This document shows positions 54,510 to 63,827 of a DNA stretch of 64,000 nucleotides, in pieces; positions within the stretch are counted from its first letter, which is position 1, and every line of letters begins with the position of its first letter. The position numbers and the translations under genes were made by a program. The notes below the pieces were generated by a model. The model searched no databases and was not told where the DNA came from. It was given only the letters and a program-made list of their open reading frames with translations. The stretch is from Myxococcota bacterium (GTDB lineage: Bacteria; Myxococcota; XYA12-FULL-58-9; JALHOP01), in NCBI GenBank assembly GCA_022842935.1, contig JALHOP010000001.1, positions 1 to 64,000 of the forward strand, read 5' to 3'.

Positions 54510-54575
54510 TGTGATGTCCCCCAACGCGTCCATACCGCGGGCTTGCCGCCCACGGCCACGGCGACCGTACCCGCC

Positions 54576-55682
54576 TCAACGTGCGGCGACGATCATCGCT
54601 CCATCGCACGGTCCACGCGCGTGCATGTCGGAAATTAGCGTGCTCGCCGACGCGAATACGGCGAGCGCCGCGGCGACGTAACCGAGTGCGTGATGACGTC
54701 GGCGGGGAGCTGTTTGGTGCTGCGTTGCGAGGCGGCGCACTGCTCTAGCAAGAGGGGCGCGGCTCACGCTTTCCAGGCTCGTAAGGCGCCCGAGCACGCA
54801 GCTCATCGCCGCGGGACGCTCGTCCGGTGATCGCGCAAGACAGGCCATGACCAGAGCTTCGAGCTCGGGGGGCACCGCTTCGCGAAGCATCGGGGCTGGG
54901 CCACTAACACGTGTACGCGCCGCGCGCAGTCGCTCGAGCAGACTGATGCGCAGCGGAGTCGGCTCTTGTGTGGAGCGCTCTTCACGGAGCTCGACGAACC
55001 TGCGCGCCTTGAAAGGCAATTTGCCAGCAAGCATCTCGTAGAGCAGCAAGCCGAACGCGTACACGTCGGTCGCGCTGGTCGTTGGTTGGCCCCACATCTG
55101 CTCGGGGGCCATGTAGATGGGTGTCCCCATGATGCTCTCGCCTACGACGCTGGGCTGATGAAGATCTTTGGCCGCCCCGAAGTCGATGAGCTTGACGGTG
55201 AGCTTGCCACCTCGCTCGTCGACCATGACGTTTTCCGGCTTGATGTCGCGGTGCACGATGCCCGCCGCGTGTGTGGCCGCCAAAGCGGACGCAAGCTGCC
55301 GCCCGATTGCCACCACGCGGGCCACGCTCATGGCAGGCACCGCATCCATCAGTTCGCGCAGCGAGATACCCGATACGCGCTCCATGACGTGGTACTTCTG
55401 TCCCTCGTGGTCGCGGGTGTCCAACACCGCCACGACGTTTGGGTGACCGATACGTTGCGAGGCCACAGCTTCGAGCGCAAAGCTACGCGCCGCAGTGGCA
55501 CTCCATGATCGCTCGTTGCCGAGGATCTTCAGAGCGACCTCGTGTCCGGCGGACAGGTGTTCGGCAGCGAACACCTTGGCCATGCCGCCCTCGCCGAGTA
55601 GCGCGGTGAGCCGGTAGTCACCGACACAATCGCCGACACGCGGCCCGTTGGGCAGCTGAGTCGTCGTTTCGTTTTGCAGCAT
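54576..55682 (-). CDS. Hanks-type Ser/Thr protein kinase with C-terminal membrane segment
   Basis: The protein has about 368 residues. ATG 55682 is used because it opens a typical MLQNETTTQLPNGPRVGDCV leader; the frame extends 31 codons further. The glycine loop is GEGGMAKV, followed by VALKIL, the catalytic HRDIKPEN, DFGAAK and MAPEQMWG. All catalytic residues are present. A hydrophobic segment near the end (ALGYVAAALAVFASASTLI) suggests a membrane anchor. It has no extracytoplasmic sensor of note. No substrate gene is apparent nearby. Confidence 0.9.
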   Translation of the reverse strand: MLQNETTTQLPNGPRVGDCVGDYRLTALLGEGGMAKVFAAEHLSAGHEVALKILGNERSWSATAARSFALEAVASQRIGHPNVVAVLDTRDHEGQKYHVMERVSGISLRELMDAVPAMSVARVVAIGRQLASALAATHAAGIVHRDIKPENVMVDERGGKLTVKLIDFGAAKDLHQPSVVGESIMGTPIYMAPEQMWGQPTTSATDVYAFGLLLYEMLAGKLPFKARRFVELREERSTQEPTPLRISLLERLRAARTRVSGPAPMLREAVPPELEALVMACLARSPDERPAAMSCVLGRLTSLESVSRAPLARAVRRLATQHQTAPRRRHHALGYVAAALAVFASASTLISDMHARGPCDGAMIVAAR

Positions 55683-55945
55683 CGTCCGCACGGAAAGACA
55701 GTCAGCATGCGGCGTGCCAACCAGCTCGCTGCTGCCCCAAAAACGTCTCAACTGGGGCGACGCAAACAGAATCAACGATCTAGACCACGGCGGTGTGTGG
55801 TCTTACCGAGGTTTATGTCCTCGCGTGCGGTCGCCTATCTGGGTGCTGTCCTGCGTGGGTGGCAAAGTGCCGCTGGTCTGTTTGACCTGGGGCTGTTTTG
55901 CCCACCGGTCGCGGCGCGCGGCAACGTCGCGCACACACACTGCTC

Positions 55946-57256
55946 TCAGCGTGGCAGGGCAGCCAAGGCCTTATCGAGGGCGGTCGCGGTCGCCTCCACA
56001 TGACGCTGCTCGTGCGCCGCTGACACGAATCCGGCCTCGAACGCCGATGGAGCGAGCGCGACTCCTTGGTCCAAGAGATGGCGGTAGAGCGTGCCGAAGT
56101 GGCGCGTTTCGGCCTTCTTGACCTCGTCGTAGTCCCGGGGCGCGCGTGTGGCCCCCGGTAAGAAGTAGAGCCCGAACATCGAGCCAATGTGGTCGAAACG
56201 TGCTGGGTTGCCGTGTTTGTCGAGGACTGCGGTGACGGCCTTGCCGAGCTCGGCGGTCCGCGCGTTCAGGGCGGCGAAGAAGCCAGGCGCGGCGATGGCG
56301 TCGAGGGTCGCGATGCCTGCGGCCATGGCCAGCGGATTCCCGGAGAGTGTGCCGGCCTGGTAGACAGGGCCGGCGGGAGCGACTTGCTGCATGAGGTCGC
56401 GCCGTCCACCATACGCGCCGACAGGCAGTCCGCCACCGATCACCTTTCCAAACGTGGTGAGATCGGCCCGGACCCCGTAGAGCCCCTGCGCTCCGGCAAG
56501 CCCGAGACGAAACCCCGTCATGACCTCGTCGAAGATCAAGAGAGCGCCATGTTGGTCGCAGACATCGCGCAGTCCCTGCAGAAAGCCGTCGACCGGCGGG
56601 ACCAGGCCCATGTTGCCGACGACGGGCTCGATGATGACTGCGGCGATAGTGGTGCCCATCGCGTCGAACGTTGCGCGAACGCTCTCGATGTCGTTGTAGC
56701 GTAGAGTGATGGTGTCCTGTGCCGCTCCCTTGGGCACACCGGCGGTGCCGGGGATGCCGAGGGTAGCGACGCCGGAGCCCGTCGACTCCGACAAGAAGAC
56801 GTCGGCATGTCCGTGATAGCAGCCGGCGAACTTGATGACACGATCGCGCTTCGTGGCGGCGCGCGCGACGCGTAGCGCGCTCATGGTTGCTTCCGTACCC
56901 GAATTGACGAAGCGCACCATGTCCACGGACGGGACGTGCTGGACGACGCGCTCGGCGAGCTCCATTTCGCGACCCGTGGCCCAGCCGAAGCTGGTTCCGT
57001 CGCGTGCAGTCTGGGTCACTGCCTCGATCACGGCGGGATGCGCGTGCCCCAAGATGAGCGGGCCCCACGAGCAAACGTAGTCGATGTAACGGTTGCCATC
57101 GGCGTCGAAGATGTAAGGGCCCTCGCCCCGAGTTACGAAGATCGGGTCGCCCCCTACCGCTTTGAAGGCGCGAACCGGGGAATTGACGCCGCCAGGGATG
57201 AGGGTGGTTGCCTTGTCGTAGAGCTTCTTCGAGCGCTCGTGCCGCATGGCGGTCAC
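55946..57256 (-). CDS. hemL: Glutamate-1-semialdehyde 2,1-aminomutase
   Basis: This 436-residue PLP enzyme makes 5-aminolevulinate from glutamate-1-semialdehyde (C5 pathway). It has LIPGGVNSPVRAFKAVGG, SGTEATMSALRVAR, GCYHGHAD, FDEVMTGFRL and the PLP lysine in TTFGKVIGGGLPVGAYGG. The start is GTG 57256, overlapping the hemC stop (GTGA); ATG 57247 is an alternative. It is the last gene of queF-hemC-hemL. The 55683-55945 stretch beyond it holds no gene that I can support. Confidence 0.96.
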   Translation of the reverse strand: MTAMRHERSKKLYDKATTLIPGGVNSPVRAFKAVGGDPIFVTRGEGPYIFDADGNRYIDYVCSWGPLILGHAHPAVIEAVTQTARDGTSFGWATGREMELAERVVQHVPSVDMVRFVNSGTEATMSALRVARAATKRDRVIKFAGCYHGHADVFLSESTGSGVATLGIPGTAGVPKGAAQDTITLRYNDIESVRATFDAMGTTIAAVIIEPVVGNMGLVPPVDGFLQGLRDVCDQHGALLIFDEVMTGFRLGLAGAQGLYGVRADLTTFGKVIGGGLPVGAYGGRRDLMQQVAPAGPVYQAGTLSGNPLAMAAGIATLDAIAAPGFFAALNARTAELGKAVTAVLDKHGNPARFDHIGSMFGLYFLPGATRAPRDYDEVKKAETRHFGTLYRHLLDQGVALAPSAFEAGFVSAAHEQRHVEATATALDKALAALPR

Positions 57257-58170
57257 AGGTAACGGAGTGCGCCCTGGGTGACAAGCATCGCGTGAGCCTC
57301 CTCGACTGTCTTGGTTTCGTCCCCGATGGTGTGAGCTCCCAGCCGGTCCGATCCGTCAGGAGACGTTACCGTTGCGATCAGCTCGACGGTATTGGCGTCA
57401 ACCGCGCGGCAGGACACGCCGAGCGGTAGGTGGCAACCTCCGCCGAAGCGGGCAAGTAAGGAGCGTTCGACGGCCACGGCGCGGCGGACCGCGCTGTCGT
57501 TCATGAGCGCGACGCCGGCGCGGGCTTCGTCATCGTTCGCGCGGATCTGGATCGCGAGCGCCCCCTGGGCAGCGGCCGGCGTCATCACCTCGAGAGGGAG
57601 ACGCTTGACCATCAGCCCCTTCGCGGGTGCGGCATCGATGATCCCCAGGCGCTCGAGCCCGGCTTCTGCAAGAACGACCGCATCGAGCTCGCCGTCCTCC
57701 ACCTTACGCACCCGCGTCGGTACGTTGCCCCTGAGATCGACCGTCTCGAGAGCGTCGATGGTCGCGGCGAGCTGGGCCTTGCGGCGGAGGGAGCTGGTGC
57801 CGACGCGGGCATGGCGGGCGAGGCCTGTCGTCGTTGCATGGCTGAGTGCGTCCACCTTGGCGACGATGACGTCGTGCACAGGCGCGCGCTCGGGGACCGC
57901 GGCGATGGCGAGACCAGGGGTCTCGTCGGTGGGCAAGTCCTTGTAGCTGTGGACGGCGATATCGACCTCGTTCGCGAGCAAAGCCGCTTCGATCTCCTTG
58001 GTGAAGAACCCTTTGCCTTCGACCTTGTCGAGCGAGAGATGCTGAATGGCGTCCCCGCGCGTCTTGATGACGATGATCTCAGCGCCGCCAGGGACGCGCT
58101 CGGCGACGTAACGCGCCTGCCACAGGGCAAGGTCGGACCCGCGTGAGCCGATGCGCAGCTTGCGCCTCAA
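57253..58170 (-). CDS. hemC: Porphobilinogen deaminase (hydroxymethylbilane synthase)
   Basis: This 305-residue enzyme joins four porphobilinogens. It has [46 protein letters not shown] and the dipyrromethane-binding Cys in [10 protein letters not shown]. It starts at TTG 58170, overlapping the queF stop (TTGA), and its own stop overlaps hemL (GTGA). The gene order thus couples tetrapyrrole steps with queuosine synthesis by translation. Confidence 0.95.
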   Translation of the reverse strand: MRRKLRIGSRGSDLALWQARYVAERVPGGAEIIVIKTRGDAIQHLSLDKVEGKGFFTKEIEAALLANEVDIAVHSYKDLPTDETPGLAIAAVPERAPVHDVIVAKVDALSHATTTGLARHARVGTSSLRRKAQLAATIDALETVDLRGNVPTRVRKVEDGELDAVVLAEAGLERLGIIDAAPAKGLMVKRLPLEVMTPAAAQGALAIQIRANDDEARAGVALMNDSAVRRAVAVERSLLARFGGGCHLPLGVSCRAVDANTVELIATVTSPDGSDRLGAHTIGDETKTVEEAHAMLVTQGALRYL

Positions 58171-58535
58171 CGCAGGGCCTCCGCGTTGCCGTGGGTGGCG
58201 ATGACCGTCGTGGTGATCCCCCCGCGTACGAGAAACGCGCCTTCGACGCGGACTGCGCGAGGGTTCGTTGCCTTCACGATGTCATCGAGGATCTTGTTGG
58301 TCACGGCCTCGTGGAACGCACCCGCGTCACGGTACGACCACAGGTAGAGCTTGAGGCTCTTGAGCTCGACGCAAAGCGCGTCTGGCACGTAGCGGATACG
58401 TATCGTCGCGAAGTCCGGCTGGCCGGTGATCGGACAGATGCAGGTGAACTCCGGACAGTCGAAAGCGATGACGTAGTCTCGCTTGCTGGCCGGATTTGGG
58501 AAGGTCTGAAGCTCTGTGCTCGGTGTGCTCGGCAT
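58167..58535 (-). CDS. queF: NADPH-dependent 7-cyano-7-deazaguanine reductase (QueF)
   Basis: This 122-residue single-domain (type I) enzyme reduces preQ0 to preQ1 in queuosine synthesis. It has [15 protein letters not shown] with catalytic Cys34 and Asp41 in the same spacing as B. subtilis Cys55 and Asp62, then [20 protein letters not shown]. It lies first in the operon with hemC and hemL. It is divergent from the rhomboid gene with only 15 bp between start codons. Confidence 0.96.
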   Translation of the reverse strand: MPSTPSTELQTFPNPASKRDYVIAFDCPEFTCICPITGQPDFATIRIRYVPDALCVELKSLKLYLWSYRDAGAFHEAVTNKILDDIVKATNPRAVRVEGAFLVRGGITTTVIATHGNAEALR

Positions 58536-58550
58536 GACGGTTCGCGGTAT

Positions 58551-59423
58551 ATGCCGCGCGTGCTGCTTCTGACAACGCGGGACACCTGGTGGACGACTCA
58601 GGCCGAGGCCCTTCTCGAGGCCGCGGGTATCGAGGGCACGTGGGTGGTGGTCCAGGGCGCGGCAGAGCTATCGGTCGCGGACACCGACGCCGATCGGGTC
58701 GCCGAGCTCCTCGGCGAGCAGCTTGGTGAGGAGCTGCGTCGTCGCGAGGCCACGCGGCGCGACCCGACCCCGCGACCTCCGTTACTCCTGCAACCGGCGT
58801 TCGCCGCCGCTGTCTGCTCCGCTGTCATCTTGCTCATCGTGCATGCCACCGTGAACAAGAGCGATGCCTGGTTCAAGCTTGGCGTCATGGTTCCGGATGC
58901 CGTCCGTCACGGCGAGTGGTGGCGACTCATCACGGCCGCGACCCTGCACGCTGATGCCAATCACGTCCTTCACAACGCGGCGTTCCTGGTGTTGCTTGGC
59001 TGGGCGGCAGCCGAGCGCATCGGCGTTGGCGGCGCCCTCGCGGCGTGGATGACGACCGCTATCGCGGGCTTTCTCGTTTCGATGGTCTACGACCCCAGCG
59101 CGACCTCGGTAGGCGCGTCAGGGGGGCTCTTTGGCTTGCTCGGGGCCGCGGCGGGTCACGCCCTGCGTACGGGCGCGGGTCGCGACTTGTGGCTGCGGCA
59201 TCGCATGCGGGTCGTCGGCGCGCTTGCCTCGGTTCTAGCGCTCACTGCCTTTGGCGAACACTCGAACATCGCTGCGCACCTAGGTGGTGCGGGGTGGGGT
59301 GTTGCGGTCGGACTCGCCCTTCCAGCGCGTCCCTTGCCTTGGGCTGGCCAGGCCGTAGTCGCGGGGCTTACCTGCGTTCTCGTGGCGGTGGCCTGGAAAC
59401 TCGCCCTCGCGTCGGGGGTGTAG
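58551..59423 (+). CDS. Rhomboid-family intramembrane serine protease
   Basis: This 290-residue protein has about 80 cytoplasmic residues (including a [11 protein letters not shown]-type sandwich), then six hydrophobic segments. The first conserved helix carries [19 protein letters not shown]. Catalytic Ser lies in [16 protein letters not shown] and catalytic His in [14 protein letters not shown]. The N-terminal domain probably carries the specificity or regulation. The start is ATG 58551; no clear ribosome-binding site is seen. Confidence 0.9.
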   Translation: MPRVLLLTTRDTWWTTQAEALLEAAGIEGTWVVVQGAAELSVADTDADRVAELLGEQLGEELRRREATRRDPTPRPPLLLQPAFAAAVCSAVILLIVHATVNKSDAWFKLGVMVPDAVRHGEWWRLITAATLHADANHVLHNAAFLVLLGWAAAERIGVGGALAAWMTTAIAGFLVSMVYDPSATSVGASGGLFGLLGAAAGHALRTGAGRDLWLRHRMRVVGALASVLALTAFGEHSNIAAHLGGAGWGVAVGLALPARPLPWAGQAVVAGLTCVLVAVAWKLALASGV

Positions 59424-59479
59424 GGTGAGCTGGCACCAAACTTGGAAACTCCGCGAGATTCGCATTACGATGGACATGC

Positions 59480-60928
59480 GTGATCTTCGCATGCCCTTCG
59501 TGCTCCGCTTCGCACTTCAAGCCCGACGCTGAAGCCAAGGCGGGGGTGAACGTCTCTTGCCGACGGTGCAAGGTGCGTTTTCGTGTCACGGCTGCGGGCG
59601 TCGAGCCGCTGCCGCCCGAAGAAGTCGCTCCTGCCCCCACCTCGAGCACTGACGTGGTGGCTCAGGCAATCGCCGCGGAGACGACCGAATCGAAGACGGA
59701 AGTCGCCGTGTTCGAGAGCGGCAGTACGGACGTCATGAAGGTACCGCAGGGCATCGCCTCCGCGTCCGCTGGTGGTCTTGCGGACGCGCTCGAGCCCGAG
59801 ACCGCCGACGCGGACATGATCCAGTCGATCGACGAGGTCGTCTCAGCCGACGTCGTGGCGCCGACGCCTGCGGCGATGAGCACCGAACACAGCACGACTG
59901 CTGGCGCCGGCAGCTTACAAGACGAGCCGACAGCTGGGACCGGTCCCTCCCTTGCGGACCTGGGGGCCGCAAGCGAAGCGCTTGCGTACGATGGCGGGCC
60001 GACCATGCAGGCGCAGCCGCACGCGCTGGCCGTGTTGCCCGAGATGAAGACCGTCGTCGAGCCGCTGGTCGATGCCATCGCGCCGCCGCCGGAGGACGCT
60101 GCACCGGCACCCGCACCGGCGCCGCGCTCCGAGGTCGGGGCGGGCACCTTCGCGCCAGCGATCGTGCCGGATGCGCCGCGCAAGCCGAAGCCACGACGAC
60201 CCTCGGTCATGAGCGGCTACGCTCGTGACCTGATGCGCTCGTTTTCCAATGCGACACCCGCTCGTAAAGCGGCCATGCTCGGGCTGCCCATCGGTTTGCT
60301 GGTGCTCGCGATCATCGTGGTGGCACTCTCCGGTGGGCCGCCGCCGTTGCACAAGCAGTGGGTGACCTCGCCTGCCTCGATGTGGAGCGGTCCCGCGGCG
60401 CAGCGAGGCTACGCGCAAATCGACACCCTTGTGCGCGGCGAAGAGGTCGTCTTCTTGCGTGAGGTCTTCGGGGAGTATCGTCTGGTACGCGACGTCTGGG
60501 GTCGTGTCGGCTACGTCAACAGCGAGAGCTTGAGTGACGAGCGGCCCCCAGTAACACCCGAGTCGCAGTTTCCAAGCTGTCGCCAAGCGCCCATCGAGTC
60601 CGACAAGGAGCCGTGTGAGATGCGCGCGCGCTCTTTGCACGATGCCTGTGGCGGGACCTGCGCCGCAGATGGGCGCTGCCTCGAGCGCTGCCAAGATCGC
60701 TTTACCGAATGCATCGATGGCTGCAAGACGCGTCTCACGGTCGCCCCGGCGGTCGCGGCAGCGCCGGACGTCGCGGAGCCGGTCGAGGAGACGCCACCCG
60801 AAGAGGGGACGGAAACCGCGATCGACAAGGTGGCGGCGGAGAAGCCAATCAAGGCGACCAAAAGCACGAAGACGACCCGCACCACCAAGAAGACCACCAA
60901 GAAGACCGACACCAAGAAACGTAAGTAG
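59480..60928 (+). CDS. MJ0042-type zinc-ribbon, TM, SH3-like, Lys-rich-tail protein
   Basis: This 482-residue protein starts at GTG 59480. The N-terminus ACPSCSASHFKPDAEAKAG and CRRCKVRFRV is the MJ0042 zinc ribbon. A long Ala/Pro/Glu-rich cytoplasmic stretch follows, then a TM helix near 270-290 (AAMLGLPIGLLVLAIIVVAL). The extracytoplasmic part has an SH3-like domain (RGEEVVFLREVFGEYRLVRD, WGRVGYVNSESL), a Cys-rich knot with eight Cys (HDACGGTCAADGRC...) and a tail of Lys/Thr repeats (KATKSTKTTRTTKKTTKK). The SH3 and tail suggest wall or polymer contact. Confidence 0.78.
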   Translation: MIFACPSCSASHFKPDAEAKAGVNVSCRRCKVRFRVTAAGVEPLPPEEVAPAPTSSTDVVAQAIAAETTESKTEVAVFESGSTDVMKVPQGIASASAGGLADALEPETADADMIQSIDEVVSADVVAPTPAAMSTEHSTTAGAGSLQDEPTAGTGPSLADLGAASEALAYDGGPTMQAQPHALAVLPEMKTVVEPLVDAIAPPPEDAAPAPAPAPRSEVGAGTFAPAIVPDAPRKPKPRRPSVMSGYARDLMRSFSNATPARKAAMLGLPIGLLVLAIIVVALSGGPPPLHKQWVTSPASMWSGPAAQRGYAQIDTLVRGEEVVFLREVFGEYRLVRDVWGRVGYVNSESLSDERPPVTPESQFPSCRQAPIESDKEPCEMRARSLHDACGGTCAADGRCLERCQDRFTECIDGCKTRLTVAPAVAAAPDVAEPVEETPPEEGTETAIDKVAAEKPIKATKSTKTTRTTKKTTKKTDTKKRK

Positions 60929-60961
60929 GCGTTGGTCCCAATTGCCGTCGCGAAGCGTCGC

Positions 60962-61474
60962 TTACCTACGTAGCGCGGCGATCTGCGCCTGGATGCCTTG
61001 GATGTAGGAGCTCGTCGCGGGCTCGATGCATCGCGCAGCGATCTCTTTGAGTCGTTCGTCGAGGAGAATGGTCAGTGGCATACGCCCCTGCATGAGGAGG
61101 GCCGAGATCTGACCCATCGCCTCGCGCACTACTTTCTCGGAAGGGTGCTGCATCACCTTGGTGAGCACGTCGGGATCGTCGGGGAGCTGGTGGTGCGCGA
61201 GGAACGCGTCCGTTGCGTCGCGTAGCTCTTCGACGTCGCGCGCGATGCGCAGGCGCTCGAGACGCATTCGGTATTCGGAGGGGGACCGTCCGCCCGAGCG
61301 GCGTGGGCTCGAGAAGACGCGCTCGTCGCGGGCCGGACGACCCAAGCGTGCACCGTCGCTGGGCGCGGAGCGCGCCTGTACATCACCGCCGAGGTCCGGT
61401 TTGGCGCCGCCCGAGAACATCGCCTCGAGCTTGCGTCGGTGCTCTGCGCTCGCTTCGTCCGCGTCCTTACTCAT
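60962..61474 (-). CDS. Conserved hypothetical protein, helical
   Basis: This 170-residue protein has a disordered Arg/Ser/Gly-rich first half (about 1-70) and a helical second half (LERLRIARDVEELRDATDAFL, HPSEKVVREAMGQISALLMQG, DERLKEIAARC). The second half resembles the short HEAT-like or segregation-associated helical proteins seen in this phylum, but I cannot assign it. No signal peptide. It follows trmB, in the same direction. Confidence 0.6.
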   Translation of the reverse strand: MSKDADEASAEHRRKLEAMFSGGAKPDLGGDVQARSAPSDGARLGRPARDERVFSSPRRSGGRSPSEYRMRLERLRIARDVEELRDATDAFLAHHQLPDDPDVLTKVMQHPSEKVVREAMGQISALLMQGRMPLTILLDERLKEIAARCIEPATSSYIQGIQAQIAALRR

Positions 61475-61492
61475 GGGCTAGCCAGCTAAATG

Positions 61493-62143
61493 CTAACAGC
61501 CACGAAACCGATACGCCATCCGATGAATCGGCTCCCCGCGACCGCTATGGCGGGCCTCGCGCTCCGTCATGATGCCGGTGGTGGAGGGGCCGGTTGAAGT
61601 GAGAGGTACGACGACATCCCACCCGGCCGCCACGCTCATCACCTTGTTCATCTGGCGCGCGATTGGCTCGTAGTCACTCATGGCGTGGAGCTCGGCGCCT
61701 GGCAGCAACTTCTTTTCGAGGATGGCGAGCCAGGGGCCGTTCAAAACGCGCCGCTTGATGTGCCGCCTCTTGAACCATGGGTCGGGGAAGTTGATAGCGA
61801 CGAAGCCAACGCTCTTGTCGGGCACGACGGTGTCTAAGTGGGTGCTCGCGTTGGCTTGGACCGCATGAAGATTCGTGATCTCGCGTGCGCGGGCGCCGTC
61901 GTTGAGCCAGCGGACGTAGTGCTCGCGGATCTCGAAGCCAAGCACGTTCCACTCGGGATGCCGACGTGCCAGCTCGATTGCGAAGATGCCCTCGCCGAAA
62001 CCAATATCGAGCGCGAGCGGCTGCGTTCGGCCGTAAACACCCAGATCGACGGGCGCGACCTCGAAGCGCATTGCGAACGGATTGGCGTGACGGCGGTGAC
62101 GCTCGCGCGGGGTCACCCGCGTACGCTCGAGCTTCTCTGTCAT
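61493..62143 (-). CDS. trmB: tRNA (guanine-N7-)-methyltransferase
   Basis: This 216-residue SAM enzyme methylates G46 in tRNA. The SAM loop is LDIGFGEG, and the family signature is INFPDPWFKRRHIKRR, followed by ELHAMSDYEPIARQM near the end. ATG 62143 overlaps the epmA stop (ATGA), which fixes the start over a TTG at 62155. Confidence 0.95.
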   Translation of the reverse strand: MTEKLERTRVTPRERHRRHANPFAMRFEVAPVDLGVYGRTQPLALDIGFGEGIFAIELARRHPEWNVLGFEIREHYVRWLNDGARAREITNLHAVQANASTHLDTVVPDKSVGFVAINFPDPWFKRRHIKRRVLNGPWLAILEKKLLPGAELHAMSDYEPIARQMNKVMSVAAGWDVVVPLTSTGPSTTGIMTEREARHSGRGEPIHRMAYRFRGC

Positions 62144-63108
62144 GCTTGGCTCCAAGGGACCGCGGCGACAGCGTCGATATGGTCGGCGCCCATCATCAAC
62201 ATGAGCAAGCGATCAACCCCCAGCGCGATGCCGGCCGAGTCCGGGAGCCTGCCCAAGGCATCAAAGAATTTCTCGTCGATGGGATAGGGTTGCAGCTGCG
62301 CTTCACGTCGAGCTTCCGCGTCCCCCGCAAAGCGCGCACGCGTGGCGTCGGGATTGACGAGCTCGCCGTAGCCGTTAGCGAGCTCCATGTCGCCAACGTA
62401 GAGCTCGAACCGCTCGCTCATCCTCGGGTCTTCGGGGGATAGCCGCGAGTACATTTGCAGCGGTGCCGGATACCCGTGAAGAAAAAAGGGCTGCGCGAGA
62501 CGCGCGAGCTTGGGTTCGACGAGGGTCAGGAAGGCGCGGTGGAAGAGGTCGTTCCAGCTATCGCTGTGCGCGAAATGAACCCTCCGCTCGCGCAGACGTG
62601 TCACCAGGGCCTGGCGCTCCAGGGAATCGAGAATCGAGAAGCCCGCGTGCTCAAGGAAGGCGTGCTCCATGCTAATCCGCAAAAACGGTCGGCTGACGTC
62701 AATGCGCGTGCTACCACCAGCGGCCGCGGCGCAGGCCCGTAGCAAGCCTTCGCAGTCGTCGAGAAGCTGGAGCCAGGACGAGCCACGTCGGTACCACTCG
62801 AGCAAGCGGAACTCCGGTGTGTGCCGGGGACTCAAGTCGCCTTGACGAAAAACAGGAGCGATCTGGTAGATGCGTGGCGCGTTCGGCATCACCCGCTTCA
62901 TCTGCATCTCGGGCGATGGTTGCAGGTAACGTGTCGACGTGCCGTTCGGGATCTGCAAGACGACGCGCGCCGTTTCGATGTGCGGCTCGGGCGCAGGGGC
63001 GCTGATGGCAACCCACGTGTCGACCTCGATGAAGTCCTGGTCGTCGAAGAATGTTCGCAGGGCGCGTATGATGCGCGCGCGTTGGCGTAGGCGTTCTTCG
63101 GGGGTCAT
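62140..63108 (-). CDS. epmA: EF-P lysine aminoacylase (EpmA/PoxA/GenX)
   Basis: This 322-residue class II aminoacyl-tRNA synthetase paralogue lacks the anticodon-binding domain of LysRS. It has the synthetase motifs FRQGDLSPRHTPEFRLLEWYR and ALGVDRLLMLMMG, and it ligates (R)-beta-lysine or lysine to a Lys on elongation factor P, helping polyproline translation. Length matches E. coli EpmA (325). Neither efp nor epmB is in this window. It is coupled to trmB by a 4-nt overlap. Confidence 0.93.
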   Translation of the reverse strand: MTPEERLRQRARIIRALRTFFDDQDFIEVDTWVAISAPAPEPHIETARVVLQIPNGTSTRYLQPSPEMQMKRVMPNAPRIYQIAPVFRQGDLSPRHTPEFRLLEWYRRGSSWLQLLDDCEGLLRACAAAAGGSTRIDVSRPFLRISMEHAFLEHAGFSILDSLERQALVTRLRERRVHFAHSDSWNDLFHRAFLTLVEPKLARLAQPFFLHGYPAPLQMYSRLSPEDPRMSERFELYVGDMELANGYGELVNPDATRARFAGDAEARREAQLQPYPIDEKFFDALGRLPDSAGIALGVDRLLMLMMGADHIDAVAAVPWSQA

Positions 63109-63281
63109 CGCGGGGGGCCTCGTGACACATTCCTGCGCCCCCGCGCAATGCAGCGAGCCGCCGGCCTTGCCCTACGGCTTGGGTGGGGGCCGGTAGAAAG
63201 CCTCCATGCGGCGATCAACCAACGAAAGTCCCGTCAGGACGCGCGTCGGCGCTTCTGTTTGCTCCAACACCGTCAGCGAAT

Positions 63282-63827
63282 CTACGGACGTCGAAGGGCA
63301 GCACCGACACCGGGAGGATCGACGGCACGCGGGGCTTGGGGGGCAGCCCCGCGCTGAACGCCGTCGCCAGAGCGCTCGAGCACACCCAGGCGCGCGACGG
63401 CTGCATCGCGGATGGCTTGGGTGAAATTTTGGAGAATGTTCAGCTGAGGCGTTGTCTGGGCGAAGTTCTCTGGGTTCATGCGGTGCCGTTCCACGTCATT
63501 CGACATACGTGCGGCGGTGTCCCGAATGCGCTCGAGGGTCGCGCGGTCGCTCGTTCGATTGATGCGATCGACGATCGGGGCCGCGACGCGGGCGGCAGGC
63601 GTGGTGCCTACTCCTGCGTAGGCATCCCAGTTGCGCGTGAGGCTTGCTAGCATGGCAGAGTGAAGCTTTGGGTCGAGGCCCGCCGCACGCAAGGACTCCG
63701 CGACTGCCGTCGACGCGATGTCGCCAGCTTCGCCGACGCTGATCGCCTCACCGCGGTTGACGCGCGAGTCGTCCGTTACGCGGGTAGCGTGGCGCAGCAT
63801 CCCATCCCAGTTCGGCATGTCGACCAT
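63282..63827 (-). CDS. Hypothetical helical protein
   Basis: This protein of about 181 residues starts at ATG 63827, 7 bp after GGAGG; the frame runs on to 63845 without a signal. It is helical, with repeated Arg/Asp/Ala segments (RNWDAYAGVGTTPAARV, NRTSDRATLERIRDTAARMSND) and a Pro-rich end. I do not recognise it. Its style, with spaced Asp near the N-terminus and no signal peptide, is like that of the 332-763 gene. The 63828-64000 remainder shows no gene. Confidence 0.55.
   Translation of the reverse strand: MVDMPNWDGMLRHATRVTDDSRVNRGEAISVGEAGDIASTAVAESLRAAGLDPKLHSAMLASLTRNWDAYAGVGTTPAARVAAPIVDRINRTSDRATLERIRDTAARMSNDVERHRMNPENFAQTTPQLNILQNFTQAIRDAAVARLGVLERSGDGVQRGAAPQAPRAVDPPGVGAALRRP

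Noticed and set aside
60918-60971. Possible terminator between the zinc-ribbon protein and the 60962 gene
   Set aside because: The arms pair imperfectly, lie within both coding ends and are not followed by T runs.
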